Positions 9,323 through 18,500 are shown, counted from the first letter of the stretch. The stretch is DNA of 64,000 bases from Streptomyces sp. NBC_01314 (GCF_041435215.1 NZ_CP108394.1:5518001-5582000); one strand, 5' to 3'. Program-made: numbers and translations. Notes: generated by a model not told the origin, from the sequence alone.

Positions 9323-9799
9323 ATGGCGCAAGCGGCACCCACTCCGGGCCGGCCGGTGATTCCGGGCAGGCCCTCTGCTCCGGGCAGGCAGGCGGCGCCT
9401 GCCACACCCGATGTCTTCAGCGAGCGCACCCACGCGCTCACGAACCGGATCCTGCCCGTGGTCCTCGGCCTTGTGTACGGCTACTGGGCGGCGGCCATGA
9501 ACCGCGACGCCGGCCCCATCACCGGCTGGAACGTCCTCTTCGGCTTCGTGACCGCGTTCGTGTTCGCGGCGCTCCACACGGCCGTACTGGCCGTGGCACC
9601 CCGTCTGCGCCGCGAACCGCGCGCCCTCCTCTGGGCCACCTTCGCGGGCTGCGCCTTCGGCTTCCTCTACAGCCAGGCGTCCCAGCACACCGTGCTGCGC
9701 TCCACGCTCATGTCGCTCGCCGTCGCGGCGTCGTTCTTCGCGGTGAACTTCTACCGCTACTACACGCACGAGGACGCGAGGGGCCACCGGCTGCGGTGA
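9323..9799 (+). CDS. Small integral membrane protein
   Basis: 158 residues; ATG 9323 follows AGAGAGGAG. A Pro/Gly/Ala-rich N-terminus of about 35 residues precedes about four hydrophobic segments (ILPVVLGLVYGYWAA, VLFGFVTAFVFAALHTAV, ALLWATFAGCAFGFLY, LMSLAVAASFFAVNFY). The C-terminus is short, basic and cytoplasmic. It belongs to a Streptomyces family of unknown function. It is divergent from the PP2C gene and ends 26 bases from the stop of the convergent SH3 gene. Confidence 0.8.
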   Translation: MAQAAPTPGRPVIPGRPSAPGRQAAPATPDVFSERTHALTNRILPVVLGLVYGYWAAAMNRDAGPITGWNVLFGFVTAFVFAALHTAVLAVAPRLRREPRALLWATFAGCAFGFLYSQASQHTVLRSTLMSLAVAASFFAVNFYRYYTHEDARGHRLR

Positions 9800-9825
9800 T
9801 CCGGTCCCGCTCAGTCCACTCCCGC

Positions 9826-10347
9826 TCAGTCCGCCTCCGCCTCCCACTCCCAGGTGCCGGAGGCCGTGAAGGTCCAGGTGAACGAGACGGACCCGTTCCG
9901 CTGCTCGTCCCCATCCCCGTGCCCGTGCCCGTCCTGACAGGGATCGCAGTCCTTCCAGCGCGGGCACGGGTCCGTGCACTTGGGTACGGAGCGACCGTGG
10001 GTGTCGACGTACACGGCGCTCGCCCAGCCGCGGGCGTCCGCGAGCCAGTACCAGTGCCGGTCACCGAACACCTGTTGGCCTCGGACCACGCAGTCGACCC
10101 GGGCCTGACTGCCGGGCGCGAGGAAGCCGACGACGCGTGAGTGCGTGGTCGGCTGTTCGCGGAGGTTGAGATCACCGCGGGCGACGACCGTGCCCCGGAC
10201 GGAACCCTCGTGGTCCGTGGCGGAGTGGCCCGCTGAGAGGTCCGCCGCCCCGGCCGTCGTCGCGAGCGCCGACACCGTCAGCAAACCACCCGTGATCCCG
10301 GCCGCGACGAGGGCCCGCAGGACCGCAGTATCCGGACAACTTCGCAT
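9826..10347 (-). CDS. Secreted SH3-domain protein
   Basis: 173 residues; ATG 10347 follows GAGGAGGCC. A Sec signal peptide ends near residue 35 (TTAGAA). Residues about 50-115 match a bacterial SH3 domain (LNLREQPTTHSRVVGFL, then WYWLADARGWASAVYVDT). A His/Gly/Asp-rich stretch (DGHGHGDGDEQ) near 145 could bind metal, and the tail is Trp-rich. Bacterial SH3 domains often bind peptidoglycan peptides, so a wall role is inferred. The Cys residues in PKCTDPC may form disulfides. Confidence 0.8.
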   Translation of the reverse strand: MRSCPDTAVLRALVAAGITGGLLTVSALATTAGAADLSAGHSATDHEGSVRGTVVARGDLNLREQPTTHSRVVGFLAPGSQARVDCVVRGQQVFGDRHWYWLADARGWASAVYVDTHGRSVPKCTDPCPRWKDCDPCQDGHGHGDGDEQRNGSVSFTWTFTASGTWEWEAEAD

Positions 10348-10630
10348 GCTCGGCCTCCTCAACACCCCCCTCGCTACCCCCTGTCACTCCCTTTCCAGGT
10401 AACACCCGTTCGGGTGAGCGCTCCACCGGAGGGGAGGTGGTCGCCGCACCGGAGGAAGGTGGTCGGTCACCCGGCCGGTCTCCCTGTCCGGTCCCCCCGC
10501 CCGGACTCCCGGCCGATCTCTCGGCCGGTCTCTCGGCCGGTCTCCCGTTCGATCCCCCGTTCGGCTTGTCCTGCGGGGCCATTCGCAGTCACCACCGGCG
10601 GGAGCGCTCGCACGGTGGTGGACGGGGGTC

Positions 10631-11590
10631 TTGCCTGGAGGGGTGTCCCCCCGTGCCCGCGGCACCCTGTCGGCCGTGCTGACCGTGCTCGCCTGCCTGC
10701 TTTCGCCGGTGGGCGCGCTGGCCGCGTGGGCGACGTACGAGATCGCGGACCGGACGCGGTACGAGGCGGTCATGGCGCCGCTGGCCACCGACCCCGACGT
10801 ACGGGAGGCGCTCGCGGACGCGGTCGCCGACGGGATCCTGCGCGAGATCCGGGTGGGGCCGCGGCTACGGCGACCGGTACGGGACTTCACCTACGACGCG
10901 GCGCACTCCTTCACGCGGACGGAAGCGTTCCGCACGGCGTGGCACACGGCGAACCGGGCGGCACACGACGCGGTGCTGACGGCGATGCGCGAGGAGGTCG
11001 CGGGTGGCGGGGGCGGCGGCGGAAGTGGGGGCGCGGGCGGCGGCGAGGCCCGGCCGGTGACGCTCGACCTCGCGCCGGTCGGCGAACGCGTCAAACGTCA
11101 ACTCGTCCGCGACCACGTGCCGTTCGCCCATCGCATCCCGGTCGCGCACACCGAGGTCGAGGTGCTGTCGGCCGCAGAACTGGTTCAGCTTCGGAAGGGG
11201 TATCGCGTGCTCGAAATCGCCGCGTTCTGGCTCCCGGTCGGCGCGCTCGCGCTGGCCGCCGGGGGCATTCTCGTCGCGACACAACGCCGCCGGGCCGTCT
11301 GCGCGACGGGCCTCGGCACGGCTCTCGGCGGCGCGCTCCTCGGCGTCGCCGTCGCCCTCGGCCGCCATCTGACCCTCGCCGACCTGCCCCCGGACGTCTC
11401 CCCCGCGGCGGCCGGCGCCGTCTACGACGCCCTCACCGCCACCCTCCGCACCGTCACCTGGGGCCTCCTGGGCCTCGGCTCGACCGTGGCCGCGGTCGCC
11501 TGGCTCACGGGCCGCCTCGCGCGACTTCGCCGAGGGTCCGCAACGCCCCCGCCAACTCCGGCAGAGGAACCGACGCGAGCCCCAGTCTGA
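10631..11590 (+). CDS. Membrane protein with large extracytoplasmic loop
   Basis: 319 residues from TTG 10631; GTG 10643 is an alternative, and the start is uncertain. One membrane segment at the N-terminus (LTVLACLLSPVGALAAWATY) is followed by about 160 polar residues, then three membrane segments (about 195-220, 225-245 and 270-295). A Gly-rich loop lies near 120. The family is conserved in Streptomyces without known function. The last 86 bases overlap the 3' end of the convergent MocR gene. The upstream 280 bases hold CTCGGCCGGT direct repeats but no ORF. Confidence 0.75.
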   Translation: MPGGVSPRARGTLSAVLTVLACLLSPVGALAAWATYEIADRTRYEAVMAPLATDPDVREALADAVADGILREIRVGPRLRRPVRDFTYDAAHSFTRTEAFRTAWHTANRAAHDAVLTAMREEVAGGGGGGGSGGAGGGEARPVTLDLAPVGERVKRQLVRDHVPFAHRIPVAHTEVEVLSAAELVQLRKGYRVLEIAAFWLPVGALALAAGGILVATQRRRAVCATGLGTALGGALLGVAVALGRHLTLADLPPDVSPAAAGAVYDALTATLRTVTWGLLGLGSTVAAVAWLTGRLARLRRGSATPPPTPAEEPTRAPV

Positions 11591-13277
11591 CGCAGTCGGC
11601 GGCGGGCGCCGCCGCCCGGAGCTGCCCCGCCCGGGAACGCTCACCCTCCTGCGCCGCCGCCCCGTCCGGCCCCGGCCGCCCTGTCCGCGTCCAGGGCCCC
11701 GACCCCGCGGCCCACCCCGGCGGCACCGACCGCCCCGGCTCTCCCGTCTGCCCCGACCGCCCCGACCGCCCCGACCGCCCCGACCGCGGGCAGTCTGGCC
11801 GCTGGGGCGATGGGTGTCCCCCGGCTCGATCGAAGCCGGGAGTGGGGGAGGGTGGGCGCGGCGGCACCCTGTCACCGCCGGTGAGCATGCCCGGCCCCCG
11901 ACCCGCACCGGCCGCCGGGCCGCCGCCTGCCACCCCCCGACCTGCGTCGGCCGCCGGACCACCGAAGGCAGGCCCCCGCCCAGCCCCCACCGCCGGAACA
12001 CCGAACGCCGACCCCGAAGTCACCGCCACTCCCCTCTCCGCCGCCGCCGCGCAGAACGTGTCGGCACGCCACGGCTCCGGCAACTCCCACCACGCGTAGT
12101 ACGCCCGCGGATCCCCCCGTACGGCGAACCCCGCGAGATGCTCGGCGACCAGCCGCTGCCGGGCCGCCGCGTCCGCCCGCTTCGCCGCGACCAGCCGCCC
12201 GACCGTCCCGTCCGCGATCCACCGCACCCCTGCCTCCAGCGCGAACCGCCCCGCCGTCCAGCCACCCGAACGCAACGCGTCCGCCGCCCCCTCGACCCGC
12301 CCCTCCGGCACCACCAGGAACCCGACCGTCAGCCCCGGCGCCACCCGCTTGGACAACCCGTCGACGACGAACACCCGCTCCGGCGCATACGCGGCCAACG
12401 GCGGCGGCACCTCCTCGCCGTACCCCCCACCCGCATCGCCGCCCACATCGCCGCCCGCACCAGCGCCTTGAACGCCGCCCGCCAGGAACGACCAGATCCG
12501 GTCCTCGATCACCGGCAGGTCCAACTCCCGCACCACATCCGCGAGTTCGGCCCGCCGTGCGCCTCCCATCGTCACGGACGTCGGATTGTGCAACGTCGGC
12601 TGCACATACACCGCCGACAGCGGCGCCGCCCGGTGCGCGGCGGCCACGGCCTCCGGCCGCACCCCCTGCCCGTCCGTCGCGAGCGGTACCAGGGTCACCC
12701 CCAGCCGCCCGGCGATCTCCTTGACCAGCGGATACGTGAGGGCCTCGACCCCGACGCGGCCCCCGGGCCGTACGAGGTGGGCGAGGGCCGCCGCGATGGC
12801 CTGGCGGGCGTTCCCGGCGAAGAGGAAGCGGTCCGGGGCCGGGCGCCAGCCGGCCGTGGCGAGCAGCCCGGCCGCGGCCTCGCGCGCGGCGGCCGTACCG
12901 GTCGCCGGGGCCGTGCGCAGCGCGTCCGTCAGCACGTCCGGCCGCAGCAGTGGCGCGATCCCGGCGGCCAGCAGCTCCGACTGACCGGGCGCGGAAGGGT
13001 AGTTGAGCTCCAGGTTCACGGGCGCCGAGCCGGCCGGCTCGGCCAGCGCCCACCCCGCCGACCCCGGCGGCGCCGCCCGTACGAACGTCCCGCGCCCGAC
13101 CTCCCCCACCACCAGCCCGCGCCGCACCAGCTCCGCGTACACCCGCCCGGCGGTGGACCCGGCGATCCCCCGCCGCCGAGCGAACACCCGCTGCGGCGGC
13201 AGCCGGTCACCGGGCTGCAGCCGCCCGGCGGCGATGTCGTCGGCGACGCGATCGGCGATACGCCGGTAGTCGGCCAC
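11505..13277 (-). CDS. MocR-type GntR/aminotransferase regulator
   Basis: 590 residues from GTG 13277, supported by GGGGA six bases upstream; GTG 13310 is an alternative. The N-terminal GntR winged helix (about 1-70; RIADRVADDIAAGRLQPGDRLPPQR, shown here only as the landmark RLQPGDRLPPQR) is followed by a fold-type I aminotransferase domain. The PLP lysine is in VDGLSKRVAPG, and the PTLHNPTS segment carries the pocket Asn. Near the end a Gly/Ala/Arg/Pro-rich stretch of about 125 residues splits the C-terminal small domain before VRLGLASVPLPELAGAL. It probably controls the divergent hydrolase gene and itself. Confidence 0.88.
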   Translation of the reverse strand: MADYRRIADRVADDIAAGRLQPGDRLPPQRVFARRRGIAGSTAGRVYAELVRRGLVVGEVGRGTFVRAAPPGSAGWALAEPAGSAPVNLELNYPSAPGQSELLAAGIAPLLRPDVLTDALRTAPATGTAAAREAAAGLLATAGWRPAPDRFLFAGNARQAIAAALAHLVRPGGRVGVEALTYPLVKEIAGRLGVTLVPLATDGQGVRPEAVAAAHRAAPLSAVYVQPTLHNPTSVTMGGARRAELADVVRELDLPVIEDRIWSFLAGGVQGAGAGGDVGGDAGGGYGEEVPPPLAAYAPERVFVVDGLSKRVAPGLTVGFLVVPEGRVEGAADALRSGGWTAGRFALEAGVRWIADGTVGRLVAAKRADAAARQRLVAEHLAGFAVRGDPRAYYAWWELPEPWRADTFCAAAAERGVAVTSGSAFGVPAVGAGRGPAFGGPAADAGRGVAGGGPAAGAGRGPGMLTGGDRVPPRPPSPTPGFDRAGGHPSPQRPDCPRSGRSGRSGRSGQTGEPGRSVPPGWAAGSGPWTRTGRPGPDGAAAQEGERSRAGQLRAAAPAADCVRLGLASVPLPELAGALRTLGEVARGGP

Positions 13278-13310
13278 GGCCGTTCCCCGCCTTCCCCCGG
13301 CGTTCAGCAC

Positions 13311-13371
13311 ATTGCACCGAGAGCAAAGATCTTATTGCACCGAGGAGTTGGGGAACCCTAGGGTCGAACCC
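13311..13371. promoter_or_regulatory. Divergent promoter with 11-bp direct repeats (probable MocR operator)
   Basis: ATTGCACCGAG occurs at 13311-13321 and again at 13334-13344, start to start 23 bases, i.e. about two helical turns, as is usual for MocR direct-repeat operators. Rightward, TTGCAC (13335-13340, inside repeat 2) and TAGGGT (13359-13364) are 18 bases apart and place the RNA start at the ATG of the hydrolase. Leftward, TAAGAT (13334-13329) is a possible -10 for the regulator gene. Confidence 0.65.
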
Positions 13372-14178
13372 ATGACCACCTTCCTCGCATACGAGGACAA
13401 AGGGGAAGCGGGCCCGTCGCACCCCCTTCCTCTCGTCCTCATCCACGGCCACCCCTTCGACCGCACGATGTGGCACCCCCAGATCACCGCGTTCGCCGCC
13501 TCCCGCCGCGTCATCGCCCCCGATCTGCGCGGCTACGGGGAGTCCCCCGTGGTCCCGGGCGTCACCCCGCTCCCGGCCTTCGCCGAGGACATCGCCGCGC
13601 TCCTCGACGACCTCGGGGTCTCCGACTTCGTGCTCGGGGGCCTCTCCATGGGCGGACAGATCGCGATGGAGTGCTACCGCCAGTACCCGCACCGCGTCCG
13701 CGGCCTCCTCCTCGCCGACACCTTCCCGGCCGCCGAGACCCCGGAGGGCCGGCGGACCCGGGACGCCATGGCCGACCGGCTGCTGCGCGAGGGCATGACG
13801 GGGTACGCCGACGAGGTGCTGTTCAAGATGGTCGCGCCGTACGCGGACGCGGAGGTCGCGGCACATGTGCGCCGCATGATGACGGCCACCGACCCGGAGG
13901 GCGCGGCGGCGGCCCTGCGCGGCCGCGCCGAACGCCCCGACTACCGCGACCTGCTCACCCGCGTCACCGTTCCGGCCCTGGTCGTCGTGGGCGCCGACGA
14001 CGAGTACACCCCCGTCTCCGACGCCGAGGCCATGCACGCCGCCCTCCCCGACTCCACCCTCCACGTCGTCGAGGGCGCCGCCCACCTGCCGAACCTGGAG
14101 CGCCCGGACGAGTTCAACAAGGCGCTGGAGCACTTCCTGGCGCGGCTGGACCGGGGGCGGCACCACCCCCGCCCCTGA
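13372..14178 (+). CDS. Alpha/beta hydrolase
   Basis: 268 residues. The fold landmarks are all present: oxyanion segment HGHPFD near 25-30, nucleophile elbow GLSMGG with S92, acid D209/D210 in VVGADDEYTP, and H238 in GAAHLPN. Length and motifs fit the esterase/haloperoxidase-like subfamily; the substrate is unknown. No ribosome site precedes the ATG and the -10 box TAGGGT ends seven bases upstream, so translation is probably leaderless. It is divergent from the MocR regulator and probably its target. Confidence 0.9.
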   Translation: MTTFLAYEDKGEAGPSHPLPLVLIHGHPFDRTMWHPQITAFAASRRVIAPDLRGYGESPVVPGVTPLPAFAEDIAALLDDLGVSDFVLGGLSMGGQIAMECYRQYPHRVRGLLLADTFPAAETPEGRRTRDAMADRLLREGMTGYADEVLFKMVAPYADAEVAAHVRRMMTATDPEGAAAALRGRAERPDYRDLLTRVTVPALVVVGADDEYTPVSDAEAMHAALPDSTLHVVEGAAHLPNLERPDEFNKALEHFLARLDRGRHHPRP

Positions 14179-14285
14179 CCACCAGGCACGTGGGACGGTT
14201 CACCCGTTTGGCCTACACCGAGTGCGGCGCTCCCCCTGCCGCGTGACCATGCGGATGAGCTGTCCATCCGTCGGAGGAGGCCCTC

Positions 14286-14744
14286 ATGGCCCAGCACAGC
14301 ACCGCACCGCGTTCGAACCGCACGTCGCAGGAGACGCCGACGTCCCAGCGGGAGGCCCGCTCGGAGTGGGCCCACGGCGGGATGGTCTTCGCCGGTGTCC
14401 TGATGATGGTCATCGGCGTCATGAGCATCCTCAACGGCATCGCGGGGATCGCCACGGACGACGTGTACGCGAGCATCGGGAACTACGCCTTCGAGTTCAG
14501 CCTCACCACATGGGGCTGGATCCACCTGATCATCGGACTCGCCGTCCTGGGCACCGGCTATGCCGTCATCCAGGGCCGCACCTGGGCTCGTGCGGTGGGC
14601 ATCGCCCTGACGTCCCTGTTCGCCATCGAGTACTTCATGTTCCTGCCGTACGCCCCCGTCTGGGCCGTCATCTGCATCGGCATCGCGGTGTTCGCGATCT
14701 GGTCCCTGGCGACGGCCCCGGAGTCACGCGCGCACGGCATGTGA
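14286..14744 (+). CDS. DUF7144-like four-TM membrane protein
   Basis: 152 residues, ATG 14286 after GGAGGAGG. A polar N-terminus of about 28 residues precedes four hydrophobic helices (about 32-55, 78-97, 103-120 and 125-143). The pattern WAHGGMVFAGVLMMVIGVM and WGWIHLIIGL matches the DUF7144 family as I remember it. The family has no known function. It stands alone downstream of the hydrolase gene, with a 107-base gap. Confidence 0.8.
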   Translation: MAQHSTAPRSNRTSQETPTSQREARSEWAHGGMVFAGVLMMVIGVMSILNGIAGIATDDVYASIGNYAFEFSLTTWGWIHLIIGLAVLGTGYAVIQGRTWARAVGIALTSLFAIEYFMFLPYAPVWAVICIGIAVFAIWSLATAPESRAHGM

Positions 14745-14834
14745 CACCGCCGGACGCACAAGAGCTCGGGGGTACCACCTCGGGCGTACGGCTTCGCCGG
14801 CGACCGCGGGTCCGCCGTGGTCGCTCGCGCGGTT

Positions 14835-14893
14835 CCCCGCGGCCCTGTCCTCTCAGGGGCGCGGGGCTGCGTCGAACCGCGGCTCCGCCGCGG
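14835..14893. repeat. Pair of intergenic palindromes
   Basis: First stem: 14835-14846 with 14855-14866 (one mismatch), core CCCCGCG...CGCGGGG. Second stem: CCGCGG at 14877-14882 and 14888-14893. The first shares its core with the 390-434 palindrome. They lie in the 250-base gap after 14744 and may terminate that gene's transcript. Confidence 0.55.
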
Positions 14894-14994
14894 GGGCCCG
14901 ACCAGCCCCCACCCGCACCACACACCATGCAACCTTCTCCCCGCCCCACCCGTCATTAAGAGGACCTTGGCAACAGAACGAAAGGCACCGGCCC

Positions 14995-16065
14995 GTGGAG
15001 AGCGCGACCATCGAGCGGCCGGAGCCTATGCCGGACCGGGCACCACGAGCCGGGACGGCCCCACGGAAGCGGCGCCGCGGCAAGGCCGGGTTCGCCGCCC
15101 TGCTCCTCCTCGGAGTCAGCCTCGTCGTCGCCTCCCGCACGGCCGACCTGGACGCCTTCACCCCGGTCACGCAACTCCTCGCGTTCCTGCCCTGGCTCCT
15201 CGCCCCCACCGGCCTGGCGCTCCTCCTCGCCCTCGTCGCGCGCTGGTGGACCGGCCTGACCTGGGGCGTGGTCGTCCTCGGCGCGCTCGCCTGGTACATC
15301 GAGCCGTACGGCAAGGTGAGCGAGCCGGGCGGGCCGGTGCTCGCCGAGGTACGGGTGATGACGTCGAACGTGCAGTTCGGCCGGGGCACCGACGCCCTCA
15401 TCAAGGCCGTACGCCGCGACCGCCCCGACATCGTCTTCGTCGAGGAGTGCGAACTCACCTGCTCGGCCACCCTCCGCGACACCTTCGGCTACCTCGACGA
15501 CAGGCAGGACGGCGGTTCCGGCGACTCGAAGAAGAAGTCCGTCGAGTACCCCCACCGCCAGGCCGTCGAGGGCTACGGCTCCACCGGCTCCGTCATCCTC
15601 AGCCGCTACCCCCTGAAGTCCGCCGCCCCGATCCCCGGCTCGATGGGCATGCCCGGCGCGGTCGCCGACATCGAGGGCCATCCCGTACGGCTGCAGCTGG
15701 CGCACCCCATGCCCCCGCTGCCGGGACAGCTGGACACCTGGCGGCGGGAGCTCGGCGCGCTGCGGGCGTACGCGGCGAAGGACACCCGTACGCCGACGAT
15801 CCTGGCCGGCGACTTCAACGCCACCCAGGACCACGCGGCCTTCCGCGCCGTCCTCGACACGGGCCTGAGCGACGCCGCGCGTCTGACCGGGCAGGACCGC
15901 AGGCCGACCTGGCCCGCCCGGACGACCCCGAGGTTCGGCGCCCAGATCGACCACGTCCTCGTCTCCACCAAGGACTTCTCCGCACGCGAGGTCCGCTTCC
16001 TGGAGCTGTCGGGCACCGACCACAACGCCGTCACCGTGGACCTCGACCTTCACCGGCGCGGGTGA
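14995..16065 (+). CDS. Membrane-anchored endonuclease/exonuclease/phosphatase-family protein
   Basis: 356 residues from GTG 14995. The N-terminus has a basic stretch (PRKRRRGKAG) and three membrane segments up to about residue 102. The EEP domain (about 118-354) keeps its catalytic signature: TSNVQFG with the first Asn, FVEE, GDFNAT, the QIDHVLVS segment and the final GTDHNAVTVD with Asp-His. The fold covers nucleases and phospholipid or phosphoester phosphatases, and the extracytoplasmic position favours the latter or an extracellular DNase. The FUSC gene starts 58 bases downstream. Confidence 0.85.
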   Translation: MESATIERPEPMPDRAPRAGTAPRKRRRGKAGFAALLLLGVSLVVASRTADLDAFTPVTQLLAFLPWLLAPTGLALLLALVARWWTGLTWGVVVLGALAWYIEPYGKVSEPGGPVLAEVRVMTSNVQFGRGTDALIKAVRRDRPDIVFVEECELTCSATLRDTFGYLDDRQDGGSGDSKKKSVEYPHRQAVEGYGSTGSVILSRYPLKSAAPIPGSMGMPGAVADIEGHPVRLQLAHPMPPLPGQLDTWRRELGALRAYAAKDTRTPTILAGDFNATQDHAAFRAVLDTGLSDAARLTGQDRRPTWPARTTPRFGAQIDHVLVSTKDFSAREVRFLELSGTDHNAVTVDLDLHRRG

Positions 16066-16123
16066 ACCAAAGAGTCACAAACGCTCCCCATAAGCCCCAA
16101 AATCCCCCAGCCATAATGGGTGC

Positions 16124-18085
16124 ATGTCCCGCACGCTCCCCATCGGCCTCGCCCCGCCCGACTGGCTGGTGCGGAACCTCAAGCCACAGCAGGCCCCGGT
16201 CAACCGGCCGGCCGTCGCACGCGCCGCCGTCGCGCTGACGCTGCCGCTCGTGCTCGGCCTCGCCGCCGGCCGGCCCGAGTACGGCGCGCTCGCCTCCATG
16301 GGCGCCCTCTCGGGCGTCATCAGCGACACGGCGGCCGCGTACCGGATGCGGCTGCTCAACATCGCGATCCCGCAGCTGTTCGCCGCCGTGGGCATCACGC
16401 TCGGCTCGCTGGTGTACGGGCAGGGCTGGATCACCGTCGCGGCGCTCACCCTGGCCGCGCTCGTCTCCGGGATGATCTCGTCGATCGGTGCCGTGGCCTC
16501 CGTGTCGGGGCTGCTCCTGCTCCTCAACTCGGTGGTGGGCGCGGGCCTGCCGATGCCGGGGGAGTGGTGGCTGGCCCCGGTCCTGATGACCGGCGGCGGC
16601 CTCCTGGTCCTCGCCCTCGCTCTGCTCGCCTGGCCCCTCAGGGCGGGCGTACCGGAACGGGTCGCCGTCGCGGACACCTACCGCAGGGTCGCGGACCTCC
16701 TCGCGACCACGACGACGGACGACCCCGACGGAGCCGAGGCCGCGTACGAGGCCGCCCGGCACCTCGTCACCCGGTCCCTCGACCAGTCCTACGACCTCGT
16801 CCTCGCCCGCCGCGCCCGGCACCACGGCCGCAGCCCCGAACTGGTGCGGCTGCTGGCCCAGTTGAACGCGATCACCCCGCTGGTGGAGGCCGCCCCGGCG
16901 GTACGGCTGTCCGGCCGGCCGCTGCCCGCGGAGATCCCCACGGCCGTACGCCATCTCGCGGAAGCCGTGGAGACGGGGTATTCAGGGCCGCTGGGGCTGC
17001 GGCTGCCGGAGCCCGGGAGCGGGATCGGGCGGGCGGTCGACCAGGCGCTGCGGCACGCCGCCGACGTCGCCGCCGAGAAGTCGCCGGACGCCCTGAAGAA
17101 GACCGGCGACCGGGCCGGGCGGCCCGCCCCGCTGGGGGTGCGCGCCGCCCGGGTCGCGCGGAACGTCGCCCTCTCCGGCGCCTCCTGGCGCTACGGCCTG
17201 CGTCTCGCGCTGTGCATCGGCATCGCGCAGGCCCTGGTGTCGCTCGTGGCCGTGCCGCGCTCGTACTGGGTGGCGCTGACCATCACGTTCGTGCTGAAGC
17301 CGGACTTCGGGTCGGTCTTCTCCCGGGCGCTGCTGCGGGCGCTCGGCACGGTCGTGGGGCTCGTGGTCGCGGCCGGGATCCTCGCGGAGGTGCCGCGCGG
17401 CTGGTGGGACGTGCCGGTGATGCTGCTGCTCGCCCCGCTCATCCCGGTGTTCACACCCCGGGGCTACGGCTACCAGACGGCCGCCATCACCCCGGTGATC
17501 CTGCTCCTGTCCGACATCCTCAACCACCAGGGCACCGGCCTGCTGATGCCGCGTCTCGTCGACTCCCTCATGGGCTGCGCGATCGCCCTGGTCGCGGGCT
17601 ATCTGCTCTGGCCGGAGAGCTGGCACGCACGGGTCGGCGCCCGGCTCGCGGACGCCGTCGCCGACACGGCCGCGTACGTCGAGGGCGCCTTCGGGGAGGT
17701 CCCGGCCGACCCCTCCGGGCGGACCCGGATGCGCCGCCGCCTCTACCGGGACCTGTCCGCGATCCGTACGGAGTTCCAGCGGGCCCTGACCGAACCGCCC
17801 CCCATCGGCCGGCGGGCCGCCGCCTGGTGGCCGCTGGTCGTGGCCGTCGAGCGGATCGTCGACGCGACGACGGCCGCACGGGTCCGGATCAAGCAGGGCG
17901 CGGAGCCGCCGTCCACCGCCGAGGTCGGTCACGTAGCGCTCCAACTGCGGGAGTTGGCGGACGGACTACGGAGGACGGAGACGCTCTACGCGGTCCGCTC
18001 CGACCTCGGCGGACCGCCGGGAAGCGTGCTGGAGCCACTGCGCCAGGAGGTGGCGGCGGCCAGGGCGATCACCTCTCCCCTCTGA
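16124..18085 (+). CDS. FUSC-family membrane protein
   Basis: 653 residues. Two blocks of membrane helices (about 30-180 and 350-500) are separated and followed by helical cytoplasmic parts. The second block contains the family landmark RSYWVALTITFVLKPDFGSVFSRALLRALGT (landmarks only: SYWVALTITFVLKPD). This fits the FUSC/aromatic-acid-exporter type family. The N-terminal helix block is the duplicated half. CATAAT at 16112-16117 ends seven bases before the ATG and no ribosome site is present, so the transcript may be leaderless. Substrate unknown. Confidence 0.88.
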   Translation: MSRTLPIGLAPPDWLVRNLKPQQAPVNRPAVARAAVALTLPLVLGLAAGRPEYGALASMGALSGVISDTAAAYRMRLLNIAIPQLFAAVGITLGSLVYGQGWITVAALTLAALVSGMISSIGAVASVSGLLLLLNSVVGAGLPMPGEWWLAPVLMTGGGLLVLALALLAWPLRAGVPERVAVADTYRRVADLLATTTTDDPDGAEAAYEAARHLVTRSLDQSYDLVLARRARHHGRSPELVRLLAQLNAITPLVEAAPAVRLSGRPLPAEIPTAVRHLAEAVETGYSGPLGLRLPEPGSGIGRAVDQALRHAADVAAEKSPDALKKTGDRAGRPAPLGVRAARVARNVALSGASWRYGLRLALCIGIAQALVSLVAVPRSYWVALTITFVLKPDFGSVFSRALLRALGTVVGLVVAAGILAEVPRGWWDVPVMLLLAPLIPVFTPRGYGYQTAAITPVILLLSDILNHQGTGLLMPRLVDSLMGCAIALVAGYLLWPESWHARVGARLADAVADTAAYVEGAFGEVPADPSGRTRMRRRLYRDLSAIRTEFQRALTEPPPIGRRAAAWWPLVVAVERIVDATTAARVRIKQGAEPPSTAEVGHVALQLRELADGLRRTETLYAVRSDLGGPPGSVLEPLRQEVAAARAITSPL

Positions 18086-18131
18086 GCCCGCCCCCCTCAA
18101 GGTCAACTCGGCGCAGGGCGCTGAATCGTTA

Positions 18132-18153
18132 CGTCATCCCCGCACGGGTGACG
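18132..18153 (+). terminator. Weak hairpin after the FUSC gene
   Basis: CGTCATCCC (18132-18140) can pair with GGGTGACG (18146-18153) with one bulged T. It is 46 bases after the stop and lacks a clear T-run. Confidence 0.35.
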
Positions 18154-18226
18154 GGGGGAGAGTTCGCAGGCGGAAAGGCGCAATGATCAATCCTGTTCAA
18201 ACGCCCTACCTATAAGGGGATTTTTC

Positions 18227-18442
18227 ATGCGTCGCACCGCGACCGTCCTGCTCGGAACCCTCGCCCTCGCCGGCGCCATGGCTCCGGCCGCCCAAGCGAT
18301 CCCGGACCCGGTCGGAACCGTCACCTGCATCGCCGAGACCCCGGCCGGCGTGACGGAGCTCGTCGACCCCGCCGTGCTGCTCGACCCCGCCGGTCTGCTG
18401 GACCCGGCCGCCGCCCCGGGCGTCAGCTGCCTGGCTCCCTGA
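18227..18442 (+). CDS. Small secreted protein, 71 residues
   Basis: ATG 18227 follows AAGGGG. Residues 1-24 are a Sec signal peptide ending AQA. The mature part of about 47 residues has two Cys (VTCIAET and VSCLAP), which could form one disulfide, and a short repeat LLDPAG/LLDPAA. It is followed by a perfect terminator. It resembles other tiny Streptomyces secreted proteins; function unknown. Confidence 0.75.
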   Translation: MRRTATVLLGTLALAGAMAPAAQAIPDPVGTVTCIAETPAGVTELVDPAVLLDPAGLLDPAAAPGVSCLAP

Positions 18443-18464
18443 CCTCCGCGGCAGCCCGAAGACG

Positions 18465-18500
18465 TGCGGGCCGTCCTCCCCGACAGGAGGACGGCCCGCA
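18465..18500. terminator. Bidirectional terminator between small secreted protein and PhoX
   Basis: Perfect 15-bp stem, 18465-18479 with 18486-18500, six-base loop. It lies between convergent stops at 18442 and 18522. Confidence 0.85.
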
